Source: JAJYKC01 sp035545735 (lineage in GTDB: Bacteria > Acidobacteriota > Terriglobia > Bryobacterales > Bryobacteraceae). From it: DNA of 64,000 nucleotides. Both the position numbers and the translations under genes were made by a program. Of this stretch, positions 43,811-53,127 are shown in pieces (position 1 is the stretch's first letter; the number at the start of each line of letters is the position of its first letter). The DNA is taken from NCBI GenBank assembly GCA_035545735.1, contig DASZXS010000041.1, forward strand, positions 1 to 64,000, given 5' to 3'. The notes below the pieces were generated by a model, which did no database searches, was not told the DNA's origin, and saw only the letters and a list, made by a program, of their open reading frames with translations.

Positions 43811-45589
43811 CTAATGAGAGTGCCGCGGTACGATCTTGCGCAGATCGCGATATCCGACGGCGAAATCCAGGCAGCCGCCCGTTTCCAATTGCCCGGTGCG
43901 CTCGCGGAAAATCTGCTGCCAGGGCGAATCGTTCTTTAGCTCGGGGAGTTTTAACTCCGCGCGGCGTCGAGCGATCTCTTCGTCGCTCACCAGCAGATCC
44001 ACTCTCCGGCTGTTGAGGTCCACCTTTACCTGGTCGCCCGTCCGCAGAATGGCCAGGTTTCCTCCGGCCGCCGATTCAGGGCACGCGTGCAGGATGGATG
44101 GACTGTCGGACGTGCCGCTCTGCCGGCCGTCGCCCATGCAAGGAAGCATGGTGATGCCTTGTTTCAATAGCGCGCCCGGGGGAGCCATATTCACCACTTC
44201 CGCCGATCCCGGATACGCGATGGGCCCCGACCCGCGCACCACCAGCATGCAATGCTCGTCGATATGGAGCGCGGGGTCTTCAATCCTTGCTCTGTAATCC
44301 TCCGGTCCTTCAAATACGATCGCCCGTGAAACGAAACAGCCTTCCGAGCCGGGCGTCGAGAGAAATCTCCGCTTGAATTCTTCGCTGATCACCGAGGTTT
44401 TTACCAGCGCCGAGTCAAAGAGATTACCCGAGACCACCAGGAAGCCGGCCTTCTCCTTCACGGGCTTTTCGTATGTCTTGATGACGGCCGGATCGGCGAT
44501 GCCCGCATTGCGGTAATTCTCGCGGACCGTCTTGCCGGTAACCGTCAGGGCGTCTCCGTGGGCTTTCCCAACCCGCAGCAATTCACTCATCACCGCCGGG
44601 ATGCCGCCCGCGCGATGGAAATCTTCGCCTAGATATTCTCCGGCCGGCTGCACGTTCGCCAGCAGGGGAACATCGTGCCCGTATTTCTCGAAATCCTCCA
44701 GGGCCAAGGGCACGCCGATGTGGCGCGCGATGGCGATGATGTGCGGCGGGCAATTGGTGGAAGCTCCGATCGCCGACGCAGCCACAATCGAATTTTCGAA
44801 GGCTTCCCTGGTCAGAATGCGGCTCGGGGTGAGATCCTCTTCCACCATTTCGACGATGCGCCGTCCGGTCTCGTACGCGATTTTTGCCCGCACCGCGTAA
44901 GGGGCGGGAATGGCCGCGCATCCCGGCAATGACATCCCCAGCGCCTCCGCCAGCGAGTTCATGGAAAGGGCCGTGCCCATGGTATTGCAGTGTCCGAGAC
45001 TTGGAACGCCGCCCAGCACGCGATCGATCAGCTCCTCGCCGTCGATCTTCCCCGCCGCCAGATCGCGCCGCGCCTGCCACAATGCCAGTCCCGAGCCGGC
45101 CAGCTTTCCATCAACGTAGCTGTTGATCATCGGGCCGCCCGAGAGAACAATGGACGGCATGTTGACTGTCGCCGCCGCCATCAGGCAGGCCGGCGTCGTT
45201 TTATCGCATGCCGTGGTGAGCACTACGCCGTCGAAAGGATAACCGCAAAGAATCTCCACCAGCCCGAGATAGGCTAGATTGCGGTCCAGCGCCGCGGTGG
45301 GCCGCCGGCAACTCTCTTGAATCGGATGCAGCGGAAATTCGAACGGGATTCCGCCCGCGTCGCGAATGCCGTCCTTGACGCGCTTCGCCAGTTCCACGTG
45401 AATCTTGTTGCAGGGAGTCAGATCGCTTCCGGATTGCGCGATGCCAATTACCGGGCGGCCGGATTGCAGCTCCTTGCGCGAGATACCATAGTTTCCATAG
45501 CGCTCCAGGTAAACCGCGGTTTCGCCTGGCTCGGCCATATCGTTAAACCAGATCTCGCTTCGTCTCTTGCGTCGGGGATCTTCAGACAT
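43811..45589 (-). CDS. IlvD/Edd family dehydratase, probably for sugar acids
   Basis: 592 residues from the ATG at 45589. Belongs to the Fe-S dehydratase family of dihydroxy-acid and phosphogluconate dehydratases. The opening RRSEIWFNDM...ERYGNYGIS and a TTACDKTTPACLMA cysteine block are typical of the sugar-acid branch (arabonate, xylonate, gluconate). Other blocks: SDLTPCNKIH, LSGGPMINS, GVPSLGHCNTMGTA and the Fe-S site Cys in SLPGCAAIP. It probably converts an aldonate to a 2-keto-3-deoxy acid. Cytosolic; oxygen-sensitive cluster expected. Confidence 0.9.
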   Translation of the reverse strand: MSEDPRRKRRSEIWFNDMAEPGETAVYLERYGNYGISRKELQSGRPVIGIAQSGSDLTPCNKIHVELAKRVKDGIRDAGGIPFEFPLHPIQESCRRPTAALDRNLAYLGLVEILCGYPFDGVVLTTACDKTTPACLMAAATVNMPSIVLSGGPMINSYVDGKLAGSGLALWQARRDLAAGKIDGEELIDRVLGGVPSLGHCNTMGTALSMNSLAEALGMSLPGCAAIPAPYAVRAKIAYETGRRIVEMVEEDLTPSRILTREAFENSIVAASAIGASTNCPPHIIAIARHIGVPLALEDFEKYGHDVPLLANVQPAGEYLGEDFHRAGGIPAVMSELLRVGKAHGDALTVTGKTVRENYRNAGIADPAVIKTYEKPVKEKAGFLVVSGNLFDSALVKTSVISEEFKRRFLSTPGSEGCFVSRAIVFEGPEDYRARIEDPALHIDEHCMLVVRGSGPIAYPGSAEVVNMAPPGALLKQGITMLPCMGDGRQSGTSDSPSILHACPESAAGGNLAILRTGDQVKVDLNSRRVDLLVSDEEIARRRAELKLPELKNDSPWQQIFRERTGQLETGGCLDFAVGYRDLRKIVPRHSH

Positions 45590-45608
45590 ATTTTGCAACC
45601 AGTGTATC

Positions 45609-46634
45609 GTGCCTCCTATAACCGGTCGTTCTTCTCAATCTCTGGACATCGAAGATTTTGCCGCGCTCGAAGATTACCTGCGGCGGACTGAGCGCGTCGC
45701 GCAAGACGCGGCGCTTTCGTTTCGAAAGCTCGGCGGCGGCGTGTCGAACCGCGTTGTGCTGGCCGAGTTCTCCGGCGGCGCGAGCTGGGTTCTCAAACAG
45801 TCGCTCGAAAAATTGCGAGTCGAAGTCGACTGGCGCTGCAGCCTGGACCGCAATCACCGCGAAGCGATTGCGCTGTCGCTTTTCGAGAAGCTTGCCCCGA
45901 ACGGCAGCATCACGCCGCTGATTTTCGAGGATCGCGAGAACTCGCTTCTGGCGATGAAAGCCGCGCCCGCGCCGCATGTGAACTGGAAGCAATCCCTAAT
46001 GGAGGGCTCCCTCGACACGAGCCTGTTCGACCAGGCGGGAGGGCTGCTGCGGCTGATTCATCAGCGTGGCGCGGTGGCGGATCGCGCCGACGTCGCCCGG
46101 TTCGAGGACCGGAGTTTCTTTTACGCCCTGCGGCTGGAGCCCTATTATCTCTATACAGCCTCGATCGTCGAAGAGGCGTCGCGCTTTCTACAGGCGCTGG
46201 CCGCGGAAACGCAATCGCTCGCCGTCACCATCGTCCACGGCGACTATAGCCCGAAGAACATGCTGGTCCATGAAGGCCGCCTGATCCTGCTGGATCATGA
46301 AGTGGCGCATCTGGGGGACCCGGCTTTCGACCTCGGATTCTTCCTCGCGCACGTTTTGAGCAAGGCCCATCACTTCCCGGAGCGCCGCGAGGCGTTTTTC
46401 CATGCGGCCTTGCGCTTCTGGACCTCCTATCAGGACCCGTGGGATCTGGAAGCGCGCGCGGTCCGGCACACGCTGGCCTGCCTGCTGGCGCGAGTGGCGG
46501 GACGCTCACCGCTCGAATATCTCTCCGCCGGCGAACGGGAACGCCAGCAGAATGCGGTGCTCCCACTGCTGTCCGCGCCGCCGCGCAAGCTATCGGCATT
46601 TCTGCCGAAATTCCGCGCGGCCATCGAAGCGTGA
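45609..46634 (+). CDS. APH-type phosphotransferase (small-molecule kinase)
   Basis: 341 residues from GTG 45609; upstream codons overlap the divergent dehydratase. The aminoglycoside-phosphotransferase kinase fold: ASWVLKQSL (Lys), HREAIALSLFEKLAP, TIVHGDYSPKNMLVHEG (catalytic loop) and LILLDHEVAHLGDPAFDLGF (metal-binding DxD-like). Families with this layout include choline, methylthioribose and sugar kinases; true antibiotic kinases are rare in soil genomes. The context with sugar-acid dehydratase and enolase suggests a sugar or sugar-acid kinase, but the substrate is not readable. Confidence 0.88.
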   Translation: MPPITGRSSQSLDIEDFAALEDYLRRTERVAQDAALSFRKLGGGVSNRVVLAEFSGGASWVLKQSLEKLRVEVDWRCSLDRNHREAIALSLFEKLAPNGSITPLIFEDRENSLLAMKAAPAPHVNWKQSLMEGSLDTSLFDQAGGLLRLIHQRGAVADRADVARFEDRSFFYALRLEPYYLYTASIVEEASRFLQALAAETQSLAVTIVHGDYSPKNMLVHEGRLILLDHEVAHLGDPAFDLGFFLAHVLSKAHHFPERREAFFHAALRFWTSYQDPWDLEARAVRHTLACLLARVAGRSPLEYLSAGERERQQNAVLPLLSAPPRKLSAFLPKFRAAIEA

Positions 46635-46644
46635 CCGGCGCCTG

Positions 46645-47907
46645 TTAGAAAGGCCGCACCGGCCAGCCGGTCTGCGTCTCGATTTCCAGCAAGCGGTTGT
46701 ACTTCGCGGTTCTCTCGGCCTGAGTGATGGAGCCGTTCTTAAATTGGTCCGCTCCCCATCCCACGGCGAGGTCCGCCGCCCACGCATCTTCGGTCTCTCC
46801 ACTTCGGACGCTGAGCACAATCTTCCATCCCGCCGAACGGGCCAGCCGGTAGGCTGACGCGGCCTCCGTCAAAGTACCAATCTGATTTACCTTCAGCAGC
46901 AGCGCGTTGCAGGCGGCGCTTTCGATGGCGCGCGAAATTCTCGCCGGGTTGGTGCACAGAAGGTCGTCGCCGAGCACGATGCTCCTGTTCTGAATACGCT
47001 CGCGCAGCGCCGGCCAGTGGTCCCAATCGTCTTCGGCCAGTCCGTCTTCGACGCTCACGATCGGATATGCCTCGGTCCACTGCGCGAGCCGGTCGATCAT
47101 CCCGGCCGAGTCGAGGACCTCGCCATCCAGGTGATAGCGTCCTTCCCGGAAAAAATGCGACGACGCTACGTCCACTCCGAGGGCAACATCGACGCCCGGA
47201 GTGAACCCGGCTTTGGCGATCGCCTCCGCCGCGAGTTCAATCATCTCTCGCGTGGAATTCGCCGGGGGAGCCAGCCCGCCTTCGTCGGCCCGCAGACGCC
47301 GCATTCCGAAGCGCGCCAGGATCAATTCGGCTGCCGCCTCATAAATCTCGTGCGCGGCGGCGAGCGTCGCATCCATGCTTTGCGTGCGGAGCGGGATCAT
47401 GAGCACGTCTTGAATGGCCACTTGCCCGCCGGCATGCTTTCCCCCGCTGAATAAGTTGATCGTCAGGCGCGGCAGCACGTGAGGCGCCGCGGGAAGCATG
47501 CGCGCGAAAGCTTGATACAGAGGCTCGCCGGCAGCCGCGGCGCGCGCGCGCGCGAACGCCACCGAAACCGCGAGAATCGAATTGGCGCCCAGGCGCGACT
47601 TGTTGGGAGTGCCGTCCAGACCGATGAGAACCTCGTCCAGCGCATCCTGGGAGGCAAAGTCCCTGCCCGCGAGCGCGGCGCAGATTTCACCGCTGATCGC
47701 GGCCGCCGCTTTCCGGCATCCTAGGCCCCGGTATCGCGCGGAGTCGCCGTCTCTTAGTTCATGTGCCTCCGCCGCTCCGGTGGAGGCGCCGGAGGGAACT
47801 GACGCCGCGGCCGCCGTGCCGTCGCTGAGCACGCACGCCGCCTGGATGGTGGGGCGTCCCCGGCTATCCAAAATCTCGCGGCCCTGTACCGCGCTGACAA
47901 TTGCCAT
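46645..47907 (-). CDS. Enolase-family protein with altered active-site residues
   Basis: 420 residues, clearly enolase by overall order: GREILDSRGRPT, VPSGASTGAAEAHELRDGD, ANSILAVSVAFARA, SVEDGLAEDDW, VLGDDLLCTNPARI, LLLKVNQIGTLTEA. But several conserved sites differ. SHRSGETED reads SVRSGETED (Val near 367), QEFM reads QDVLM and the QIKTG loop reads QFKNG. The His is close to the substrate phosphate in known enolases. It could be a second, changed enolase or a relative with another reaction. No glycolytic genes adjoin it. Confidence 0.85.
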   Translation of the reverse strand: MAIVSAVQGREILDSRGRPTIQAACVLSDGTAAAASVPSGASTGAAEAHELRDGDSARYRGLGCRKAAAAISGEICAALAGRDFASQDALDEVLIGLDGTPNKSRLGANSILAVSVAFARARAAAAGEPLYQAFARMLPAAPHVLPRLTINLFSGGKHAGGQVAIQDVLMIPLRTQSMDATLAAAHEIYEAAAELILARFGMRRLRADEGGLAPPANSTREMIELAAEAIAKAGFTPGVDVALGVDVASSHFFREGRYHLDGEVLDSAGMIDRLAQWTEAYPIVSVEDGLAEDDWDHWPALRERIQNRSIVLGDDLLCTNPARISRAIESAACNALLLKVNQIGTLTEAASAYRLARSAGWKIVLSVRSGETEDAWAADLAVGWGADQFKNGSITQAERTAKYNRLLEIETQTGWPVRPF

Positions 47908-47958
47908 GAAGTCAATTGTGGCCCGGGCAGGACGCCGGCCGCCACTTTGTTCGCGCTT

Positions 47959-48813
47959 CTACACCCTCGCGCTCATCAAGTGCGCCAAGCCTGAGCCCAC
48001 CCTCAGACCATCGGTGCGGTGCCCGAAATAGCGCGCATCGATTTCGAGCGGCCCCAGGTCTTCCAGGTGATGAAATCCGGCCGCCCGTAGCATCGCCCCC
48101 AACGCTTGCGGCTCCAGGAAGAGCTGAAATGGCTCACCCGCTCGTGCGACGCGGCTTGCCAGGGCGTCGAGTGCCATCTGCTCCAGAGGGCTGAGCGACG
48201 ATCTCTCTACCGCGTAATCGAAAACGACTCCACTTCCGGCGGGCAGGGAGGCGATGAAAACCAGCGTGGTCATGGTTGCTTCCGCGGTCAGATAGGGCGT
48301 TACGCCGAGCCAGGAAAAGAATGTAATCCGCGTCCGGTCGAAGCCGGCGTCCTCCAGGGCCGAAGCCAGCGTCTCCTTTTCAAAATCCACCGGCACAAAA
48401 CGGAGAGAGGAGGGAATCGCGATCCCGGCTTCGGCAAGGCGCGTTTGTTTCCACGCCTGCGTCGCGGGATGGTCCACTTCAAATACCCGTAAATCCGACG
48501 CCGGTGCGCGATTGCGATAGGCGTAGGTATCCAGACCTGCGCCGAGCACCACGTATTGCGCCGCGCCCCGGGCAATCGCCGCGCTCAATTCGTCTTCGGC
48601 GAAGCGGCTGCGCGCCGCCATGAATGCGCGCAGGTGGCGCGAGGCGCGATCTCCGGGCGTTTCCGGGGTCGAGCGCAGCCAATCCGCCGCATCGCGGCCA
48701 ATCACAGACATCGCGAGCGGGTCCTCGAATACGCGCGGTTCATCCAGAATCTGATGCGCCGCGCGCCGCATTGCCACGCGCTGGGCCGTCCGGCTAGGTG
48801 TATCTTCCTTCAC
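47959..48813 (-). CDS. SAM-dependent methyltransferase of the PPM/LCMT (TIGR00027) type
   Basis: 284 residues from GTG that overlaps the stop of the upstream small membrane gene by GTGA. Motifs of the leucine-carboxyl-methyltransferase-like family: YVVLGAGLDTYAYRN, VFEVDHPATQAWKQ, FVPVDFEKETL, FFSWLGVTPYL and GSGVVFDYA. Typical of secondary-metabolite or O-methyl esters. Third gene of an ECF sigma operon, so it may be part of a stress response. Confidence 0.92.
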   Translation of the reverse strand: MKEDTPSRTAQRVAMRRAAHQILDEPRVFEDPLAMSVIGRDAADWLRSTPETPGDRASRHLRAFMAARSRFAEDELSAAIARGAAQYVVLGAGLDTYAYRNRAPASDLRVFEVDHPATQAWKQTRLAEAGIAIPSSLRFVPVDFEKETLASALEDAGFDRTRITFFSWLGVTPYLTAEATMTTLVFIASLPAGSGVVFDYAVERSSLSPLEQMALDALASRVARAGEPFQLFLEPQALGAMLRAAGFHHLEDLGPLEIDARYFGHRTDGLRVGSGLAHLMSARV

Positions 48814-49145
48814 GCTATTGTTTCTCCTCGTTCTTCACGCCGCCCGCAGCGTTCCCGCAGGGCGCTTCGGAATTTTTCGCGTTCTTCTGGCGTCATCTTC
48901 TCCCAGCGGTCCTTCATTCGGCGCCGCCAGTGGCCATGGTCATGGTGCCAGCCGCCAAAGCGGCCAAATAAGAGCCGCGCCAGCACCAGCAGCCCCAGCG
49001 CCTGCCAGAACGTGATCGCATGGCCTCCGAACACTTCGGGCGCGAGCCAGTTCCAGAGGCGCATCACCACGTATCCTCCGAGCACGCAGGCCGCCGCTAC
49101 GATGACCAGGACTTTCCCCAACTTCCAGACCCAACGCTTTCTCAT
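48810..49145 (-). CDS. Small membrane protein downstream of the ECF sigma gene
   Basis: 111 residues. Two hydrophobic segments (LGKVLVIVAAACVLGGYVV and ITFWQALGLLVLARLLFG), then a His/Asp cluster (GGWHHDHGHWRRR) and a charged helix MTPEEREKFRSALRERCG. This layout resembles the small anti-sigma or heavy-metal-sensor-like proteins beside ECF genes. It may anchor or restrain the sigma factor upstream; the His cluster could bind metal. It lies 10 bp downstream of the sigma gene. Confidence 0.75.
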   Translation of the reverse strand: MRKRWVWKLGKVLVIVAAACVLGGYVVMRLWNWLAPEVFGGHAITFWQALGLLVLARLLFGRFGGWHHDHGHWRRRMKDRWEKMTPEEREKFRSALRERCGRREERGETIA

Positions 49146-49155
49146 ATTCGTGTCC

Positions 49156-49737
49156 TCACCGACCTAGAAAATCCTCATGGATGCTTCGCAACCGCTCCCG
49201 GAGATGCAGCACCGCCGCGCGCTTTCGCGACATAAGAGTGTTTACGTTCAACCCGGTCTCTTCGGCGAGCTGCTCGAAGGCTTTTCCCTCCAGTTCATGC
49301 CCGACGAAAATGTCGCGCTGACTTGCCGGCAATTCATCCAAAGCCGCATCGAGGGCTTCGAAAAATATGGTCCGGAAGTATTGGGCGTCCGGGCCCCCCT
49401 CCGGCGACGGAAGCAGCTCTTCCAGCAGCAGGATGCCGTCTGGTTCCTCGTCTGCCCGGACTCCCGCTGTCTCCGGGCGTTTTTTACGGAAAAAGTCAAT
49501 AATGCGATTGCGCGCCACCCGGTAGAGCCATGCGCCTGCCTGCTCCACCGGCTTCATCATCCGGTAAGTCTGAACCAGCTCGAAGAAAATATCCTGGAGG
49601 ATGTCCTCCGCTTCTCCCGCGTCCGCCACGCTCCGCCGGATATAGCCGCGAAGCCGCCCTCGCTCCCGCTGAACAATCTCGGCGATGAGACTATCCTGCT
49701 CTTCGATCCGGGCCATCGGGGGCAACGCCTGCTCCAT
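49156..49737 (-). CDS. ECF-type RNA polymerase sigma factor
   Basis: 193 residues with sigma-2 (GRLRGYIRRSVADAGEAEDI, then WLYRVARNRIIDFFRKK) and sigma-4 (DELPASQRDIFVGHELEGKA, then GLNVNTLMSRKRAAVLHLRE). ATG at 49737; an internal ATG at residue 8 is the alternative start. First gene of the operon with the small membrane protein and the PPM methyltransferase. The -35/-10 of its target is not visible. Confidence 0.93.
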   Translation of the reverse strand: MEQALPPMARIEEQDSLIAEIVQRERGRLRGYIRRSVADAGEAEDILQDIFFELVQTYRMMKPVEQAGAWLYRVARNRIIDFFRKKRPETAGVRADEEPDGILLLEELLPSPEGGPDAQYFRTIFFEALDAALDELPASQRDIFVGHELEGKAFEQLAEETGLNVNTLMSRKRAAVLHLRERLRSIHEDFLGR

Positions 49738-49787
49738 CTACTAGTCATGACGAATGAGGCGGGGAAATATTGACACGGCGAGCGAAT

Positions 49788-50933
49788 TTATACCGGAAAA
49801 AATCCGGCGGTCGCTCCAACCCACTGCAAGTTCTTGTTGTGGTCGACACCCATCATTTTTCCGCGGCCGGTGCGGATGATCGTGGTCAGCGCCACCGGAT
49901 CTTCGTCTAGCCAGACGTACATGATCCGGACCTCGGCCTGTGTCATGCCGTGCGGCGTATCGATAACGGGGCGAAAGCGCAATCGTTCCTGCAGGATGAA
50001 GTTCCGCCGGTCTATCGCTTCCACCCGTTCGCGCGTTGGGCCGACCACCACGCCGGCGCCCCCAAACGAATACAGCGGTTTCAGAACGTAGTTATCCAGA
50101 TCCGGCGGCAGCACGCGAAGTTCATTCAGAAACCAGGTTTTCGGGACGGATGGATGTTTCAGATAAGGAATGGAAAACTTGCTGAGTTTGAAATACCAGT
50201 TCGGGTGTCCGGCCCACTCGACGTCCAGATCGTCGCGCCAGTCAAATGGCGACGAAATGCCTTTCCGCTGCAATTCATCCACGATCACGCGGTTGTAGAT
50301 CCGCCGGATGGGGACCTCACCGAAAAACAGCTTATTCCCGCGCTGCTTCACATCGCGCAGGTTCACCGTCCGAATTCCGAAGCACTTTTCGGTCAGGTTG
50401 AAATCGGGAAGCGTCTTTTGCAAAAGCGGATCAATTTCCAGCAGAATCACGTTTTCCGGATCCTGCTCGCCGACGATTGCCCGCTGCGTTAATTCCCAGT
50501 AATCGTCGCGAAACTGATGCCGCAGACTTGGATCGATGCCGAAGACGTCCCGGTAAGTATCGCCCAGCACCGGCTGAAACGCATAGAGGGAAGGGAAGCC
50601 CTGAATTTCCACCAGCTTCGGTTCCAGATCTTCGCCGATTCCGAAATCCGCCTGGACAAAGAGCGGTGTTTTCGCCTCACCGGGTACGTGAAACCCTTTC
50701 GGGATTTCCGCGGTTGCGGCTTCCAGATAGCTGGCGTCCGCGAGCAACTGGCGCAGCATTTCCGAGCCGTAGAGGGCCATTTTTTCGAGCAGCGCCCTGG
50801 GAAAAAAACACGGTGTCTCCGAATTTCGAAACTTGACGTGCGTTCCCGAGCGGCGATCCAACTCGGTGAGGAACCGCGCGTAGAGTTCCGGTGTCCATCG
50901 CCGGTTGAAGTCCTGTCTCAGCTCGGGGATCAT
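49788..50933 (-). CDS. ATP-grasp-like (circularly permuted type) protein
   Basis: 381 residues from an ATG with AAGGA 7 nt upstream. Features of a permuted ATP-grasp or glutathionylspermidine-synthase-like enzyme: KLVEIQGFPSLYAFQPVLG, ENVILLEIDPLL, LFFGEVPIRRIYNRVI, a lysine-containing YVLKPLYSFGGAGVVVGP (ATP-binding lysine and glycine-rich loop) and FILQERLRFRPV, and a final MMGVDHNKNLQWVGAT strand. It probably forms an amide bond using ATP. Last gene of the ligase operon, 18 bp after the peptidase gene. Confidence 0.8.
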   Translation of the reverse strand: MIPELRQDFNRRWTPELYARFLTELDRRSGTHVKFRNSETPCFFPRALLEKMALYGSEMLRQLLADASYLEAATAEIPKGFHVPGEAKTPLFVQADFGIGEDLEPKLVEIQGFPSLYAFQPVLGDTYRDVFGIDPSLRHQFRDDYWELTQRAIVGEQDPENVILLEIDPLLQKTLPDFNLTEKCFGIRTVNLRDVKQRGNKLFFGEVPIRRIYNRVIVDELQRKGISSPFDWRDDLDVEWAGHPNWYFKLSKFSIPYLKHPSVPKTWFLNELRVLPPDLDNYVLKPLYSFGGAGVVVGPTRERVEAIDRRNFILQERLRFRPVIDTPHGMTQAEVRIMYVWLDEDPVALTTIIRTGRGKMMGVDHNKNLQWVGATAGFFPV

Positions 50934-50951
50934 GGGAGCTTCCTTGGGACG

Positions 50952-51974
50952 TCAGTCGATGAGGAACCTTCCTTGCTTCATGATCTGCTGTCCGCCGGTC
51001 CAGATATTAAACTCACGCCCCACCACATCGATATGGGTCGAGGAATACCAGTCAGCACCGGTATGCGCTCCGTAGGGATTTCCGAAGGCCATGTGTATGC
51101 CGGGGAGCTTTTCATCCTGCAGGATATTGCCGATGACGCCCCGGACGCCGATATTGGTGCCGATGGCAAACTCACCCACCCGGTCACTGTTTTCATCCGT
51201 GTGGGTGTAGCGCCAGAAGTCGTCGCGAAGCTCGGTGTTGCTGGAATGCGCGTCCACCAACCGGCTCCCCTTTACGTGGATGGTAAGAGGCGAGTCCCGC
51301 AGATCGCCATACTTCTCACAGAGATAATCTCCCACCACGCCATCGATCACAAACGTCCCGTTCACTTCGCCGGGAGTGGTGAACACTTCGCCGCCGGGGA
51401 GATTGCTCCACTTGTTCGGGCTGATGATCCCGCTGGTCTTAATCCATTTGTAATTGGGGTTCATGTCGGCGCGAATATCGGTACCCGCTGTGGTTGTCGC
51501 CTTGACCACCCGCGCGGCGCTTGCCAGCTCCAGAACTTTTACGCTGAGTGCATCCACTTTCAGGAAATCCGCCCGCATCCCTTCCAGCATGATGCGCCGT
51601 TCGATGTTCACCATGTGGGCATGCCGCATCTTGCGGCGATTCACCACATCGGTCATCTGCATCCGGGTCTTTAGTTCGTTTGCCTGGGGGCGCACCGCGA
51701 AGATGCTGACCTGGCTTAATTCCATGTCCTCCAGAATTTCCTTCGGCATCGCCGCCAGCGGACGCGGAGCGCAGTCCTCAAGTACAAAGGCGCGATGCGG
51801 CGCGCCCGTCAAGCGAAGCTCGCGGACCAGGCTCGCTGCAATCTCCAGGCAGGCCACGTCCGCGATTACGGTAACTCGCTCCGGCCGCCGCACGCGGAGA
51901 CAAACGTTCACGGCGTTTTTCGCGCCTGGTGTTAACTCGGGGTCAAACTCTATCCGAGCCAGGTCATGCCGCAT
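50952..51974 (-). CDS. M29-like aminopeptidase
   Basis: 340 residues; the start ATG overlaps the preceding stop by one base (TAATG). The metallo-aminopeptidase T pattern is visible: LPGGEVFTTP, RVGEFAIGTN, GIHMAFGNPYG and STHIDVV, which contain the expected Glu, Glu, His and HxD metal ligands. The usual length of M29 is about 400, so it is slightly short. As a peptidase inside a ligase operon it may mature a peptide, hydrolyse a precursor or recycle one. Cytosolic. Confidence 0.82.
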   Translation of the reverse strand: MRHDLARIEFDPELTPGAKNAVNVCLRVRRPERVTVIADVACLEIAASLVRELRLTGAPHRAFVLEDCAPRPLAAMPKEILEDMELSQVSIFAVRPQANELKTRMQMTDVVNRRKMRHAHMVNIERRIMLEGMRADFLKVDALSVKVLELASAARVVKATTTAGTDIRADMNPNYKWIKTSGIISPNKWSNLPGGEVFTTPGEVNGTFVIDGVVGDYLCEKYGDLRDSPLTIHVKGSRLVDAHSSNTELRDDFWRYTHTDENSDRVGEFAIGTNIGVRGVIGNILQDEKLPGIHMAFGNPYGAHTGADWYSSTHIDVVGREFNIWTGGQQIMKQGRFLID

Positions 51975-53110
51975 TATCGGGCCGCTTTCACGCTCGACGC
52001 GCTGGTGCCCAAGCCGGCCTCTGTCTCTTCCATCATGTAGTCCACCACTTTAGACAAATCGTTCGTCTCGCGGAAGATTTGCAACTGCCGGTCCGCCCCG
52101 GAGCCGCGTTCGAGAATAGTGTGGATGTAATTGATCTCCTCGCGCGAATCGAGCTCATCGACTACATCATCGACAAAGCTCAGATATTCCACGATCAGGT
52201 CGCGCAGAGGAACTTCTACCCTCTTTCCGAAGTCGATCAGTTTTCCATCCAGCCCGTAGCGGAGCGCGCGCCACTTGTTTTCCATGATCAGCGCGCGGCG
52301 ATAAAGGCGGAAGCCCTGGTTGGCGGTATGCAGCTTGTGGAGTTTCGCCACGGTCGCCTGGATCAACGCCGCGAGCGCAATTGTTTCATCGGCGCGCATC
52401 GGCAGGTCGCAGATGCGAAATTCGAGCGTTGGAAAATGGGGATGCGGGCGGATGTCCCACCAGATCTTCTTTGCGTTGTCGATACAGTTGGTCTTCACCA
52501 GCAGGTTCACGAACGATTCGTATTCGCCCCAGCTAGGGAAATAGTCCGGAATATTCGTCCGCGGGAATTTGTCGAATACCTTGCAGCGGTATGATTTGAA
52601 CCCCGTCTCCATTCCGAGCCAGAACGGCGAATTCGTGGAGAGGGCAAGGATGTGCGGTAAAAAATAGCGCGCCGCGTTCATGATGTGGATCGCAGTCTCG
52701 CGATCGTCCACTCCGATGTGCACATGCAAGCCGAAGATCAGATTGGCGCGCGCCACCATCTTCATGTCTTCGACGATCTCGTGATACCGCGGGTCGGGAT
52801 AGATCTCCTGCCGCTTCCAGTCGGCAAACGGATGCGTTCCGCCCGCGGCGAGCCGCAGTCCGTTCTCGCGGGCCAGTTGCAGGATGTCTCTGCGGATGGC
52901 GAAGATCTCGTCCTTGGCGCATTTAATGTTTCGACAAACGTTCGTCCCCACCTCGATCACCGACTGGTGCATCTCCGGTTTCACGACCTCGCGCAACAGT
53001 TTCTTGCCCTTGGCGATGATCTCCATGTCGATATGCGAACGGAGATCCCGCGTCTCCGGATCGATCGTCTGGTATTCTTCTTCGATTCCGATCGTGAAGC
53101 TGGGTTGCAT
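51974..53110 (-). CDS. GCS2-type carboxylate-amine ligase (YbdK-like)
   Basis: 378 residues from the ATG at 53110. The glutamate-cysteine-ligase 2 fold: FTIGIEEEYQTIDP (Mg-binding Glu cluster) at the N-terminus, LRLAAGGTHPF, FGLHVHIGVDD, NSPFWLGMETGFKSYR and TLEFRICDLPMRADET. YbdK-like enzymes have weak glutamate-cysteine ligase activity and usually unknown natural substrates. In this operon with two ATP-grasp-type enzymes it probably activates a carboxylate to form an isopeptide. The C-terminal region is helical. Confidence 0.92.
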   Translation of the reverse strand: MQPSFTIGIEEEYQTIDPETRDLRSHIDMEIIAKGKKLLREVVKPEMHQSVIEVGTNVCRNIKCAKDEIFAIRRDILQLARENGLRLAAGGTHPFADWKRQEIYPDPRYHEIVEDMKMVARANLIFGLHVHIGVDDRETAIHIMNAARYFLPHILALSTNSPFWLGMETGFKSYRCKVFDKFPRTNIPDYFPSWGEYESFVNLLVKTNCIDNAKKIWWDIRPHPHFPTLEFRICDLPMRADETIALAALIQATVAKLHKLHTANQGFRLYRRALIMENKWRALRYGLDGKLIDFGKRVEVPLRDLIVEYLSFVDDVVDELDSREEINYIHTILERGSGADRQLQIFRETNDLSKVVDYMMEETEAGLGTSASSVKAAR

Positions 53111-53127
53111 GGAGAAATAACCCGGAG

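Noticed and set aside
45609..46634. Aminoglycoside resistance function for the APH-fold kinase
   Set aside because: The fold alone does not indicate antibiotics; the context is sugar metabolism.
50517..51674. A 385-codon plus-strand open frame
   Set aside because: Overlaps two minus-strand genes with clear motifs and operon spacing.
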